Source of the DNA: an uncultured Alistipes sp.
GTDB taxonomy: Bacteria > Bacteroidota > Bacteroidia > Bacteroidales > Rikenellaceae
DNA length: 37,182 nt
Assembly: GCA_944321755.1 (NCBI GenBank)
Contig: CALUMM010000022.1
Span: forward strand, 1 to 37,182
Direction: 5' to 3'
Under the pieces are notes generated by a model. That model ran no database searches and was not told the origin of the DNA. It was given only the letters and a program-made list of their open reading frames with translations. Below, piece after piece: positions 1 to 6,539 of the stretch. Position 1 is the stretch's first letter. The number at the start of each line of letters is the position of its first letter. Position numbers and translations under genes: made by a program.

Positions 1-420
1 AAGACCGACTACGAGAAGCTGAATTTGGAAATTACTACCGACGGGTCGATTCACCCCAAAGAGGCGCTCAAGGAGGCCGCGAAGATTCTCATCCAGCACT
101 TCATGCTCTTCTCCGACGAGAAGATCACCGTCAACATGGAGGACACGAGCGGTGCTGAAGAGTTCGACGAGGATGTGCTTCACATGCGCCAACTGCTGAA
201 GACGAAGCTTTCGGATCAGGATCTGAGCGTCCGCGCCCTGAACTGCCTGAAGGCTGCCGATGTCGACACGGTGGGCGATCTGGTGAAGTTGAACCGCAAC
301 GACCTGCTGAAGTTCCGCAACTTCGGCAAGAAGTCGCTTACGGAGCTCGACGAGTTGCTGGCCTCTCTGAACCTGAAGTTCGGAATGGACGTATCAATCT
401 ACAAACTTGACAAAGATTAA
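1..420 (+). CDS. rpoA: RNA polymerase alpha subunit, C-terminal part (5' end outside window)
   Basis: This is the 3' end of the gene for the RNA polymerase alpha subunit, which nucleates core enzyme assembly and contacts upstream promoter DNA and activators through its C-terminal domain. The frame is open from base 1 and ends in TAA at 418-420. The visible 139 residues include the end of the N-terminal domain, an acidic linker (EEFDEDVL) and the helix-hairpin-helix alpha-CTD with the typical stretches [15 protein letters not shown] and [16 protein letters not shown]. rplQ follows after only 4 bp, the conserved end of the bacterial alpha operon. The true start lies upstream of the window. Identification is very secure. 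Confidence 0.97.
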   Translation, partial: KTDYEKLNLEITTDGSIHPKEALKEAAKILIQHFMLFSDEKITVNMEDTSGAEEFDEDVLHMRQLLKTKLSDQDLSVRALNCLKAADVDTVGDLVKLNRNDLLKFRNFGKKSLTELDELLASLNLKFGMDVSIYKLDKD

Positions 421-424
421 TTAA

Positions 425-1021
425 ATGAGACACAATAAGAATTTCAACCACCTCGGCCGTCAGGCAGGACACCGCAAGGCGATGCTTTCGAACATGGCTT
501 CGTCGCTGATTCTGCACAAACGCATCGAAACCACCGTTGCGAAGGCAAAGGCCGTTCGGCAGTTCGTGGAGCCTCTGGTGACCAAGTCGAAGGAGGACAC
601 GACCCACTCGCGCCGCGTCGTATTCTCGTACTTGAAGCAGAAGGAGGCCGTGACGGAGCTGTTCCGCACGATCGCCCCGAAGATTGCCGAGCGTCCGGGC
701 GGTTACACCCGTATTCTGAAGACCGGTTTCCGGCTGGGCGATGCCGCCGACATGTGCATCATCGAGTTCGTGGACTTCAACGAGGCCTACACGCTCGGCA
801 TCACGCCGGCCGCTGCTGCTGAGGCGAAACCCAAGACGCGCCGTTCGCGCAAGAGCGCTGCGAAGAAGACCGACGCTGTCGAGGATGCCACGGTAGTCGA
901 GGGCGAGGCCAAGAAGGCTCCGGCCAAGAAGGTTGCTGCTCCGAAGGCCCCGAAGACGACGGCTGCCAAGGCTGCCGCTCCGAAGGCCGCCAAGAAGACC
1001 AACGTGGGCAAGAAAATGTAA
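425..1021 (+). CDS. rplQ: 50S ribosomal protein L17 with Lys/Ala-rich tail
   Basis: Large-subunit ribosomal protein L17, co-transcribed with rpoA. The start codon lies 4 bp after the rpoA stop, and the N-terminus ([20 protein letters not shown]) is diagnostic. The L17 core covers roughly residues 1-125 and includes the conserved [21 protein letters not shown] segment. The protein then carries about 70 extra residues, composed mostly of Lys, Ala and Pro with a short acidic patch ([11 protein letters not shown]), resembling a histone-H1-like basic tail. Most bacterial L17 proteins are 115-130 residues; extended basic tails are known in Bacteroidetes. The tail is probably disordered and may contact rRNA, which is inference. 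Confidence 0.97.
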   Translation: MRHNKNFNHLGRQAGHRKAMLSNMASSLILHKRIETTVAKAKAVRQFVEPLVTKSKEDTTHSRRVVFSYLKQKEAVTELFRTIAPKIAERPGGYTRILKTGFRLGDAADMCIIEFVDFNEAYTLGITPAAAAEAKPKTRRSRKSAAKKTDAVEDATVVEGEAKKAPAKKVAAPKAPKTTAAKAAAPKAAKKTNVGKKM

Positions 1022-1300
1022 TTCCCGGGGGGGGATGGGACGGGGCAGGAAACCTCGGACCGGACTCTTTCCCACAGGAATCGAAGAATGTAATTCCCGC
1101 CGGGGGGGTGAAGGTGAGGGGTGGACCCGAACCGGACTCTTCCTTGTGAGGAAGGGGAGAAGGCGAGGGGTGGACTCGGACCAGACTCTTTCCCGTGAGG
1201 GGGAGGGAAGGCGAGGGGTGGACCCGGGCCGGACTCTTTCCTGTGAGGGAGGGGAGACGGCGAGGGGTGAACTCGGACCGGACTCTTTCCCGATTGCGGA
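1018..1300. repeat. Imperfect tandem repeat after rplQ, unit about 48-49 bp
   Basis: A GC-rich array lies between rplQ and the next gene. The element (G/A)GACTCTT(T)CC recurs at 1062, 1134, 1183, 1231 and 1280, giving steps of 72, 49, 48 and 49 bp. Each unit also carries a GGCGAGGGGTGGACYCGG-like block (around 1112, 1162, 1210 and 1259). The first, longer step duplicates the very end of rplQ: ATGTAATTCCCG occurs at 1016 (with the rplQ stop codon) and again at 1088. The whole gene-free gap 1022-1377 consists of this array plus about 75 bp of unremarkable sequence. I see no ORF with a recognisable product and no terminator hairpin in it. Confidence 0.8.
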
Positions 1301-1377
1301 ACAAAATTCCCGGAAGGATGGGACTCGCTGCGGCAGTTCTCCTTTCGGGGATTTTTCGTTTGAATGACTAACCTTAA

Positions 1378-2058
1378 ATGCTGATGACGATGAAATGCAT
1401 GTTGCTTTTGTGGGCGGGACTCCTCGGTTGGAGCCTCCATCTTTCGGCCCGGAACCTGGATTCGCTGTTGCGGGTGGTCCATGATCGCGACCAGACCGTG
1501 CGCGCGGAGGTTATACGCCTTTCGCAGCAGACACCGCCGGCTGTCGATTCGCTGATGGCGGCCTATGGACGGATGCAGGCAGTCGATGCGGAGAATCAGC
1601 GCGTGATCTCCGAACTGCTGGAAGGCGGCGGATGGCCTGAAGGGCTCTCCGAGGCGGCGAATGAAACCATCTGGTTGGTGATCGACCATGCCGATCTGGA
1701 GATGCAGCGGCGTTGGATGCCCCTTATCGAAGCGCAGATGGCGGCCGGGAGGGTCTCGAAATCGAGCTATGCGACGCTGCTCGACAGGATGCTGATGCGG
1801 GAAAAACGCCCGCAACGCTACGGGACACAGACGGTTTCGGTCTCCCGGGTGATTGAAGGGGATTCGACCCGTGCGGAACAGCAGTGCTGGCTCTGGCCCG
1901 TGGAACAACCCGAACGGCTCGATTCGCTGCGGAATGCAATGGAGTTGGGGCCGATCGGGGCGTATCTCCGGACGGTGGAGGCGGTGTATGGGATTCCGTG
2001 CCGCTGGGACCCGACGCTCTCCGTGGAGCAGATCGAGGCCCTGCAATCGGAACCGTAA
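1378..2058 (+). CDS. Exported DUF6624-like protein
   Basis: A 226-residue protein with a hydrophobic signal-like N-terminus (residues 6-24). The body matches my recollection of the DUF6624 family pattern: an N-terminal helical part with DRDQTVR, a segment ending in GGWPE, then HADLEMQRRWMPLIEAQ, YATLLDRMLM and RYGTQ, and a C-terminal segment with LDSLRNAMELGPIGAYL. The family's biochemical function is unknown to me. ATG codons at 1378, 1384, 1390 and 1396 are all in frame; the one at 1390 (MKCMLLL) would give the most ordinary signal peptide. The gene stands alone between the repeat array and the PepSY-like gene. The family call is from motif memory only. Confidence 0.75.
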   Translation: MLMTMKCMLLLWAGLLGWSLHLSARNLDSLLRVVHDRDQTVRAEVIRLSQQTPPAVDSLMAAYGRMQAVDAENQRVISELLEGGGWPEGLSEAANETIWLVIDHADLEMQRRWMPLIEAQMAAGRVSKSSYATLLDRMLMREKRPQRYGTQTVSVSRVIEGDSTRAEQQCWLWPVEQPERLDSLRNAMELGPIGAYLRTVEAVYGIPCRWDPTLSVEQIEALQSEP

Positions 2059-2177
2059 CGATGCGTCGAAGGAACCGGACCCCGGACCCCTGGAGCCGGA
2101 ATCCGGAACCCGGAAGACTTTTTGCGAAAAAAATGCGCGGGAGGGTGCGATTTTAGATTCCGTTCAGAATTGCCCCC

Positions 2178-2185
2178 GATCTTTG
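2178..2185 (+). promoter_or_regulatory. Possible -7 element (GATCTTTG) before the PepSY-like gene
   Basis: GATCTTTG matches the Bacteroidetes -7 consensus TAnnTTTG except at its first base, and would give a 5' leader of about 40 nt before the ATG at 2233. No good TTTG lies at the expected -33 distance; the nearest T-rich run is TTTT at 2151-2154, four bases too far. Weak call. Confidence 0.35.
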
Positions 2186-2232
2186 TATCGTAAAATAAAA
2201 CCGAAACCGTTTAACAGTTAAAAATTACGATC

Positions 2233-2673
2233 ATGAAAAAGATTTTTCTTACCGTCGCTCTTCTCTTTGCCGGAATTACCGTTTCGCTGGCCGACAACGA
2301 TCGCCCGATTACGCTCGAACAGCTGCCCGCCCCGGCCCAGACCTTTCTGAAGACCCATTTTGCCGATCTGACCCTCGCCTATGCCGTTGAGGATCCCAAA
2401 CTCATCGGCTCGGAGTATGAGGTGACCTATACCGACCGCACCGAGGTCGAGTTCCGTTCGAACGGCGAGTGGTCCTCCGTGGAACGCAGGTATGCAGCCG
2501 TCCCGGCCTCGATCGTCCCGGCGCAGATCAGTGCCTATGTGGCCAAGAGCAGCTTCCCGAACCAATTCATCAAGAAGATCGAACGCAACTTCTATACCTG
2601 GGAGATCGAGCTTTCGAACGGCATCGAAATCGAATTCGACAAGGATTTCCGGGTGATCGATATCGACGACTGA
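2233..2673 (+). CDS. Secreted PepSY-like protein
   Basis: A 146-residue exported protein. Residues 1-20 form a clear signal peptide (MKKIFLTVALLFAGITVSLA). The mature part resembles the Bacteroidetes 'PepSY-like' (BLIP-like, DUF2874) family: two alpha-beta repeats, each with a hydrophobic helix (LEQLPAPAQTFLKTHF; IVPAQISAYVAKSSFP) followed by strands with the pattern YEVTYTDRTEVEFRSNGEW and YTWEIELSNGIEIEFDKDF. Members are periplasmic and of uncertain role; peptidase inhibition has been proposed for PepSY domains. It is a single-gene unit ended by a strong hairpin terminator at 2709-2746. Confidence 0.85.
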   Translation: MKKIFLTVALLFAGITVSLADNDRPITLEQLPAPAQTFLKTHFADLTLAYAVEDPKLIGSEYEVTYTDRTEVEFRSNGEWSSVERRYAAVPASIVPAQISAYVAKSSFPNQFIKKIERNFYTWEIELSNGIEIEFDKDFRVIDIDD

Positions 2674-2708
2674 TCCCGTGCGGCTGGCCCCGATACCGAA
2701 CGGGGATG

Positions 2709-2746
2709 AAAAAGCCGGGCCCGCCTCAAGACGGGTCCGGCTTTTT
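2709..2746. terminator. Bidirectional hairpin terminator
   Basis: Arms 2709-2723 and 2732-2746 (AAAAAGCCGGGCCCG / CGGGTCCGGCTTTTT) pair over 15 bp with one G-T wobble and an 8-base loop. It is flanked by A and T runs, so it can terminate the PepSY-like gene on the plus strand and the MaoC gene on the minus strand. Confidence 0.9.
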
Positions 2747-2765
2747 GTCCGTAGCCGGGAGGCGG

Positions 2766-2793
2766 TTCCGGGACGCTACTTCCGGGACGCTAC
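2766..2793. repeat. 14-bp perfect tandem duplication at the MaoC stop codon
   Basis: TTCCGGGACGCTAC occurs twice back to back (2766-2779, 2780-2793). The second copy contains the MaoC stop (complement of CTA at 2790-2792), so the duplication also copies the stop triplet just beyond the gene end. Confidence 0.85.
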
Positions 2794-3254
2794 TTGAAGT
2801 GGTAGAGGAAAACCACCGTGGCATCCATGGCCGTCTTGGGGCAGTCGCGGATCTCCAGGGTGACCTTGATTTCGGCCTTGGCGATGCCGCGCAGGTTGGT
2901 CAGCGAGAGGAGCGTGGCCCGCAGGCGCACTTCGCTGCCGACCGTAACCGCCTGGTTGAAACGCAGCTTCTCGATGCCGTAATTGACCAGCATCTTCACG
3001 TTCTCGACCTCTACGACCTGCCCCCAGAGGTAGGGCAGCAGCGAGAGGGTCAGATAACCGTGGGCGATGGTTGTCTTGTAGGGGCTTTCGGTCCGGGCCC
3101 GTTCGGGGTCCACGTGGATCCACTGGTGGTCGAGCGTGGCGTCCGCAAAGAGATTGATCTGCTCCTGGGTGATCTTCAGGTAGTCCGATACGCCCAGTTC
3201 CTGGCCCGTGTAGCGGGCGAAATCGTCGAAATCGTGGATGATCAGTTTGCTCAT
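2790..3254 (-). CDS. MaoC-family (R)-enoyl-CoA hydratase
   Basis: A 154-residue hot-dog-fold protein of the MaoC dehydratase family, expected to hydrate trans-2-enoyl-CoA or a related acyl thioester in the cytoplasm. The key segment is FADATLDHQWIHVDPERA followed by TTIAHGYLTLSLLPYL, which matches the catalytic Asp/His overhang of MaoC hydratases (often A-T-G-D-x-Q-x-I-H). I place the start at MSKLIIHDF (3254); an in-frame ATG at 3314 would add 20 residues of poor coding character. The native substrate is not evident from the neighbours. A possible promoter lies at 3287-3294 and a terminator just past the stop. Confidence 0.88.
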   Translation of the reverse strand: MSKLIIHDFDDFARYTGQELGVSDYLKITQEQINLFADATLDHQWIHVDPERARTESPYKTTIAHGYLTLSLLPYLWGQVVEVENVKMLVNYGIEKLRFNQAVTVGSEVRLRATLLSLTNLRGIAKAEIKVTLEIRDCPKTAMDATVVFLYHFK

Positions 3255-3286
3255 GTGTGCTTGCTGTTGGTTTCCGGTATCTTCTG

Positions 3287-3294
3287 TAAAGATA
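3287..3294 (-). promoter_or_regulatory. Possible -7 element for the MaoC gene
   Basis: On the minus strand this reads TATCTTTA, one mismatch from TAnnTTTG, about 33 bp before the start codon at 3254. No clear TTTG is seen at the -33 position, so this is suggestive only. Confidence 0.35.
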
Positions 3295-3425
3295 GGAAAA
3301 ATTTTTGCTTCCACATCCAGCTTTCGTCTCCTGAATTTCCTCGGATTTCCCTACTTTGAGCCGAAAGGCCGAAAATCCGGGGCGTCGGGAGTTCCGGAGG
3401 GCCCGTCCGGGTTCCGCATTCGCAC

Positions 3426-3462
3426 AAAAAAACGGGCCCGAATCGTTCGGACCCGCTTTTTT
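3426..3462. terminator. Hairpin terminator after tpiA
   Basis: CGGGCCCGAA and TTCGGACCCG pair around a 3-base loop, with an A run on the left (3426-3432) and a T run on the right (3457-3462). In minus-strand orientation it ends the tpiA transcript. The rest of the 3255-3513 gap holds only the possible MaoC promoter and unremarkable sequence. Confidence 0.88.
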
Positions 3463-3513
3463 CGAAATCCCGGTTCGGCTCTCCGCCGCTCCGGGGTCGT
3501 TTAGCGGAGATTC

Positions 3514-4272
3514 CTATTTCTGAAATCCCTTGCCGATGGCGAGGAAGTCCTCGGCCTTCAGGGCGGCACCGCCGATCAGACCGCCGTCGACATCCTCCTT
3601 GGCGAAGATCTCGGCAGCGTTCGAGGGCTTGCACGAACCGCCGTAGAGGATCGGGCACTCGGCAGCGGCGGCTCCGAACTTGTCGGCCAGCACCTTGCGG
3701 ATGTAGGCATGGATCTCCTGAGCCTGGTCGGCCGTGGCGGTCTTGCCCGTCCCGATGGCCCAGACGGGCTCGTAGGCGATCACGAGGTTCTTGAACTGCT
3801 CTTCGGTGAGGTTGTAGACGACCTCCTCGATCTGAGCCTTCACTACGTCGAAGTGCTTGCCGGCCTCGCGCTCGTCGAGGTTTTCACCGACACAGTAGAT
3901 CGGCGTCAGACCGTTGGCATAAGCCTGGGCCATCTTCTTGTTGAGCGTCTCCGACGTCTCGCCGTAGTACTGGCGGCGCTCCGAGTGTCCGAGGATCACG
4001 TATTTGCAACCCAGGGCAGCGATCATCTGTGCGGCGACCTCACCCGTGTAGGCACCCTTGGCCTCGGCGGCGCAGTTCTGGGCGCCGAGCTCGATGTCCG
4101 AACCCTTCAGGGCTTCGGCAACCATTGCAAGGTGGGTGAACGGCGGGCAGACGATGAAGTTCACGCACGAGCATACTTCGCCGCGACCTGCGACGACTCC
4201 TTTTGCCAGTTCGACTCCTTCGGCGGGAAGTGTATTCATCTTCCAGTTGCCGGCAACGATTTTCTTTCTCAT
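3514..4272 (-). CDS. tpiA: Triosephosphate isomerase
   Basis: Interconverts dihydroxyacetone phosphate and glyceraldehyde 3-phosphate in glycolysis and gluconeogenesis. The 252 residues starting [13 protein letters not shown] match the normal TIM length. All catalytic landmarks are present: the N-terminal Lys in GNWKMN, the electrophilic His in VILGHSERR, the base Glu in [12 protein letters not shown] (with the flexible loop after it), and the phosphate-binding ILYGGS and [10 protein letters not shown] chose the ATG at 4272 because homologues start there and an AT-rich leader (TATAAAAACAAACCG) precedes it. The reading frame is nevertheless open upstream to 4635 with no stop, so a longer membrane-anchored form is possible (see 4273-4635). 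Confidence 0.95.
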   Translation of the reverse strand: MRKKIVAGNWKMNTLPAEGVELAKGVVAGRGEVCSCVNFIVCPPFTHLAMVAEALKGSDIELGAQNCAAEAKGAYTGEVAAQMIAALGCKYVILGHSERRQYYGETSETLNKKMAQAYANGLTPIYCVGENLDEREAGKHFDVVKAQIEEVVYNLTEEQFKNLVIAYEPVWAIGTGKTATADQAQEIHAYIRKVLADKFGAAAAECPILYGGSCKPSNAAEIFAKEDVDGGLIGGAALKAEDFLAIGKGFQK

Positions 4273-4635
4273 TTTCGGTTTGTTTTTATAAATAATGTTG
4301 TAGATGATTGCAATAATCAATGCCCAGAGGAAAACTCCGGTGAACTTCAGTGCGATGTACTCCATGCGAGGCAGTTCTCCGGGCCCGATGAGCGGCATAA
4401 GGAACAGCCCGATGTAGCACAGCGCCTGGAAGATGAACCGTTGGCGGCGGTCCATTTTGGCCATCACGTTGAGCGAGGCCTGCCACCAGACCATTCCGCA
4501 AAGGAGGATGGAGACCAGTTTCCAGATGATGCCGGGCAACAGGCCGCTCATCGTCAGTCCGCACAGGGCGAGGGCTGCGATGCTGCCGGGTACGAGCCCG
4601 ATGGGCTGTTGGGGGGCGGTATTCCGGGAGCGCAT
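4273..4635 (-). CDS. Four-helix membrane segment in frame with tpiA (possible N-terminal extension)
   Basis: The 121 codons before the canonical tpiA start are open, in the same frame, and encode a convincing small membrane protein: hydrophobic stretches at about residues 14-30, 35-52, 68-84 and 95-115, separated by polar loops ([17 protein letters not shown]). The last segment ([20 protein letters not shown]) runs directly into TpiA Met-Arg-Lys-Lys with no intervening stop codon. Either this is a genuine 373-residue membrane-tethered isomerase, or a separate gene whose stop was lost and whose ribosomes read through into tpiA while tpiA also starts internally. The start at 4635 lies 22 bp after the lysS stop. 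I do not recognise the membrane family. Confidence 0.65.
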
Positions 4636-4657
4636 GGCTGTGGGTGGGGCTTGCGGG

Positions 4658-6385
4658 TTACTCCTTCTCGGCGCACCACGCCTTGACCTCCTCCATCGAG
4701 GGGGCCTTCAGGCCGAGTTTGTTCTTCTTGTTGAAGCCGCAGAGGTCGTTGAAGAACTTCCCCGGGGCGAGTTTGCGCAGCGAGTCGACCGTCAGGTAGC
4801 CCATCTTCTGAATCACCGGCACCCACTCCTCGGGAACCCCGATGGCGGTGTAGGCCTCGACGGGATCGTTCACGGGCTTCTTTTCGGGGCGCATCTGCGG
4901 GAAGAACAACACGTCCTGGATCGACGTCTCGCCGGTCATGAACATCGTCAGGCGGTCGATGCCCATGCCCATTCCCGAGCAGGTCGGCATTCCGTATTCG
5001 AGGGCGCGGACGAAGTCCATGTCGATGAACATCGCCTCGTCGTCGCCCTTCTCCGAGAGTCGCAGCTGCTCCTGGAAGCGCTCCAGCTGGTCGATCGGGT
5101 CGTTGAGCTCCGAGTAGGCGTTGCAGAGCTCCTTGCCGTTGACGAAGAGCTCGAAACGCTCCGTAAGGTCTGCGTTGTCGCGGTGGCGCTTGCACAGCGG
5201 CGACATCTCGCGCGGATAGTCGCAGACGAACGTCGGCTGGATGAGCTCCTCCTCGCAGTACTGTCCGAAGATGGCGTCGATGAGCTTGCCCTTGCCCATC
5301 GTCTCGTCGGTCTCGACGTTCAAACGCTTGCAGGCCTCGCGCAGCTGCTCTTCGCTCTGCCCGGTGATGTCGTATCCGGTCTTTTCGCGGATGGCGTCGG
5401 TCATCGTCAGACGGCGGAACGGCGCCTTGAAGGAGATCTTCCGGCCGTCGATTTCGAGCTCCGTGGTGCCGTTCACGGCCATCGCCACGCGCTCGAGCAT
5501 CTCCTCCGTAAAGGACATCATCCAACGGTAGTCCTTGTAGGCGACGTAGATCTCCATGCAGGTGAATTCGGGGTTGTGCGTGCGATCCATGCCCTCGTTG
5601 CGGAAGTTCTTGCCGAACTCGTACACGCCGTCGAAACCTCCGACGATCAGCTTCTTGAGGTAGAGCTCCGTGGCGATGCGCAGGTAGAGATCCACGTCGA
5701 GGGAGTTGTGGTGCGTGATGAAGGGGCGCGCCGAGGCTCCGCCCGGAATGGGCTGCAGGATCGGCGTCTCGACCTCGACGTAGCCCTTCGAGTTGAAGAA
5801 CTCGCGCATCGTGGCCATGATCTTCGCGCGCTTGACGAAGACCTCCTTGACCTGGGGGTTGACGATCAGGTCGAGGTAGCGCTGGCGGTAGCGCACCTCC
5901 GGGTCGGTGAAGGCGTCGAAGGTCTTGCCGTCCTTCTCCTTGACGACCGGCAGCGGGCGGATCGATTTCGACAGCACGGTGAAGCGCTTGCAGTGTACGG
6001 AGAGTTCACCGGTGTTGGTGCGGAAGGCAAACCCTTCGACTCCGATGAAGTCGCCGATGTCGAGGAGTTTCTTGAAGACCGTATTGTAGAGCGTCGGGTC
6101 CCCTTCGGGGCAGATGTCGTCGCGGCGGATGTAGACCTGGATGCGGCCCGTATGGTCCTGCAGCTCGAAGAACGAGGCGCTGCCCATGATGCGGCGCGAC
6201 ATGATGCGGCCCGCGATGCGGACCTCCTGGAAGTTCTTCGCGTTGTCGTCGTAACCCTCGGCGATCTCGCGCGCCGTGGCCGTCACCTCGTAGCGGGCGG
6301 CGGGGTAGGGTTCGATGCCCAGGTCGCGCAAGGCCTTGAGCGACTGTCTGCGAAGCTGTTCCTGTTCGCTGAGTTCGATTGCCAT
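4658..6385 (-). CDS. lysS: Lysyl-tRNA synthetase, class II
   Basis: Charges tRNA-Lys with lysine. The 575-residue protein begins [16 protein letters not shown]; an upstream in-frame ATG at 6463 would add 26 implausible residues and overlap the promoter. An N-terminal OB-fold anticodon-binding domain (about residues 50-160, with [14 protein letters not shown]) is followed by the class II catalytic core: motif 2 [16 protein letters not shown] and motif 3 [11 protein letters not shown]-terminal extension of about 70 residues (from [11 protein letters not shown]) goes beyond the standard ~500-residue bacterial enzyme; similar extensions occur in Bacteroidetes LysRS. The start of the in-frame membrane-tpiA reading frame follows 22 bp downstream, so lysS and tpiA may be co-transcribed. 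Confidence 0.96.
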   Translation of the reverse strand: MAIELSEQEQLRRQSLKALRDLGIEPYPAARYEVTATAREIAEGYDDNAKNFQEVRIAGRIMSRRIMGSASFFELQDHTGRIQVYIRRDDICPEGDPTLYNTVFKKLLDIGDFIGVEGFAFRTNTGELSVHCKRFTVLSKSIRPLPVVKEKDGKTFDAFTDPEVRYRQRYLDLIVNPQVKEVFVKRAKIMATMREFFNSKGYVEVETPILQPIPGGASARPFITHHNSLDVDLYLRIATELYLKKLIVGGFDGVYEFGKNFRNEGMDRTHNPEFTCMEIYVAYKDYRWMMSFTEEMLERVAMAVNGTTELEIDGRKISFKAPFRRLTMTDAIREKTGYDITGQSEEQLREACKRLNVETDETMGKGKLIDAIFGQYCEEELIQPTFVCDYPREMSPLCKRHRDNADLTERFELFVNGKELCNAYSELNDPIDQLERFQEQLRLSEKGDDEAMFIDMDFVRALEYGMPTCSGMGMGIDRLTMFMTGETSIQDVLFFPQMRPEKKPVNDPVEAYTAIGVPEEWVPVIQKMGYLTVDSLRKLAPGKFFNDLCGFNKKNKLGLKAPSMEEVKAWCAEKE

Positions 6386-6420
6386 ATCGTCAGTTTTTGA
6401 TGTTTCGTGGTATATCCCCG

Positions 6421-6451
6421 CAAAAGTAGTGAAAAACACGCAAAATCGCAA
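6421..6451 (-). promoter_or_regulatory. Bacteroidetes-type promoter for lysS
   Basis: On the minus strand the -7 element TACTTTTG (complement of 6421-6428) fits TAnnTTTG exactly. A TTG at the -33 position (complement of 6449-6451) lies 20 bp away. The predicted transcript would begin about 30 nt before the lysS ATG. It is back-to-back with the nuclease promoter at 6481-6511. Confidence 0.7.
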
Positions 6452-6480
6452 CCCGACAGGCACTTCAATTCTTGGCCGAT

Positions 6481-6511
6481 TTTGTTTATTCGCAAAATGT
6501 TTTTATATTTA
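6481..6511 (+). promoter_or_regulatory. Bacteroidetes-type promoter for the lipoprotein nuclease
   Basis: TTTG at 6481-6484, a 19-bp spacer, then TATATTTA at 6504-6511, one base off TAnnTTTG. The start codon at 6540 lies 28 bp downstream, a normal leader length. Confidence 0.7.
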
Positions 6512-6539
6512 GCCTCTCTCATCTAACCAAATTCGTGTT

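Noticed and set aside
1062..1290. Possible CRISPR array (regular 48-49-bp spacing)
   Set aside because: The sequence between the recurring elements is itself repeated rather than unique spacers, no repeat is palindromic, and there are no cas genes nearby.
4433..6400. A 655-codon plus-strand frame opposite lysS
   Set aside because: Antisense to lysS, whose class II motifs are unmistakable; the frame is a product of codon bias and shows no domain.
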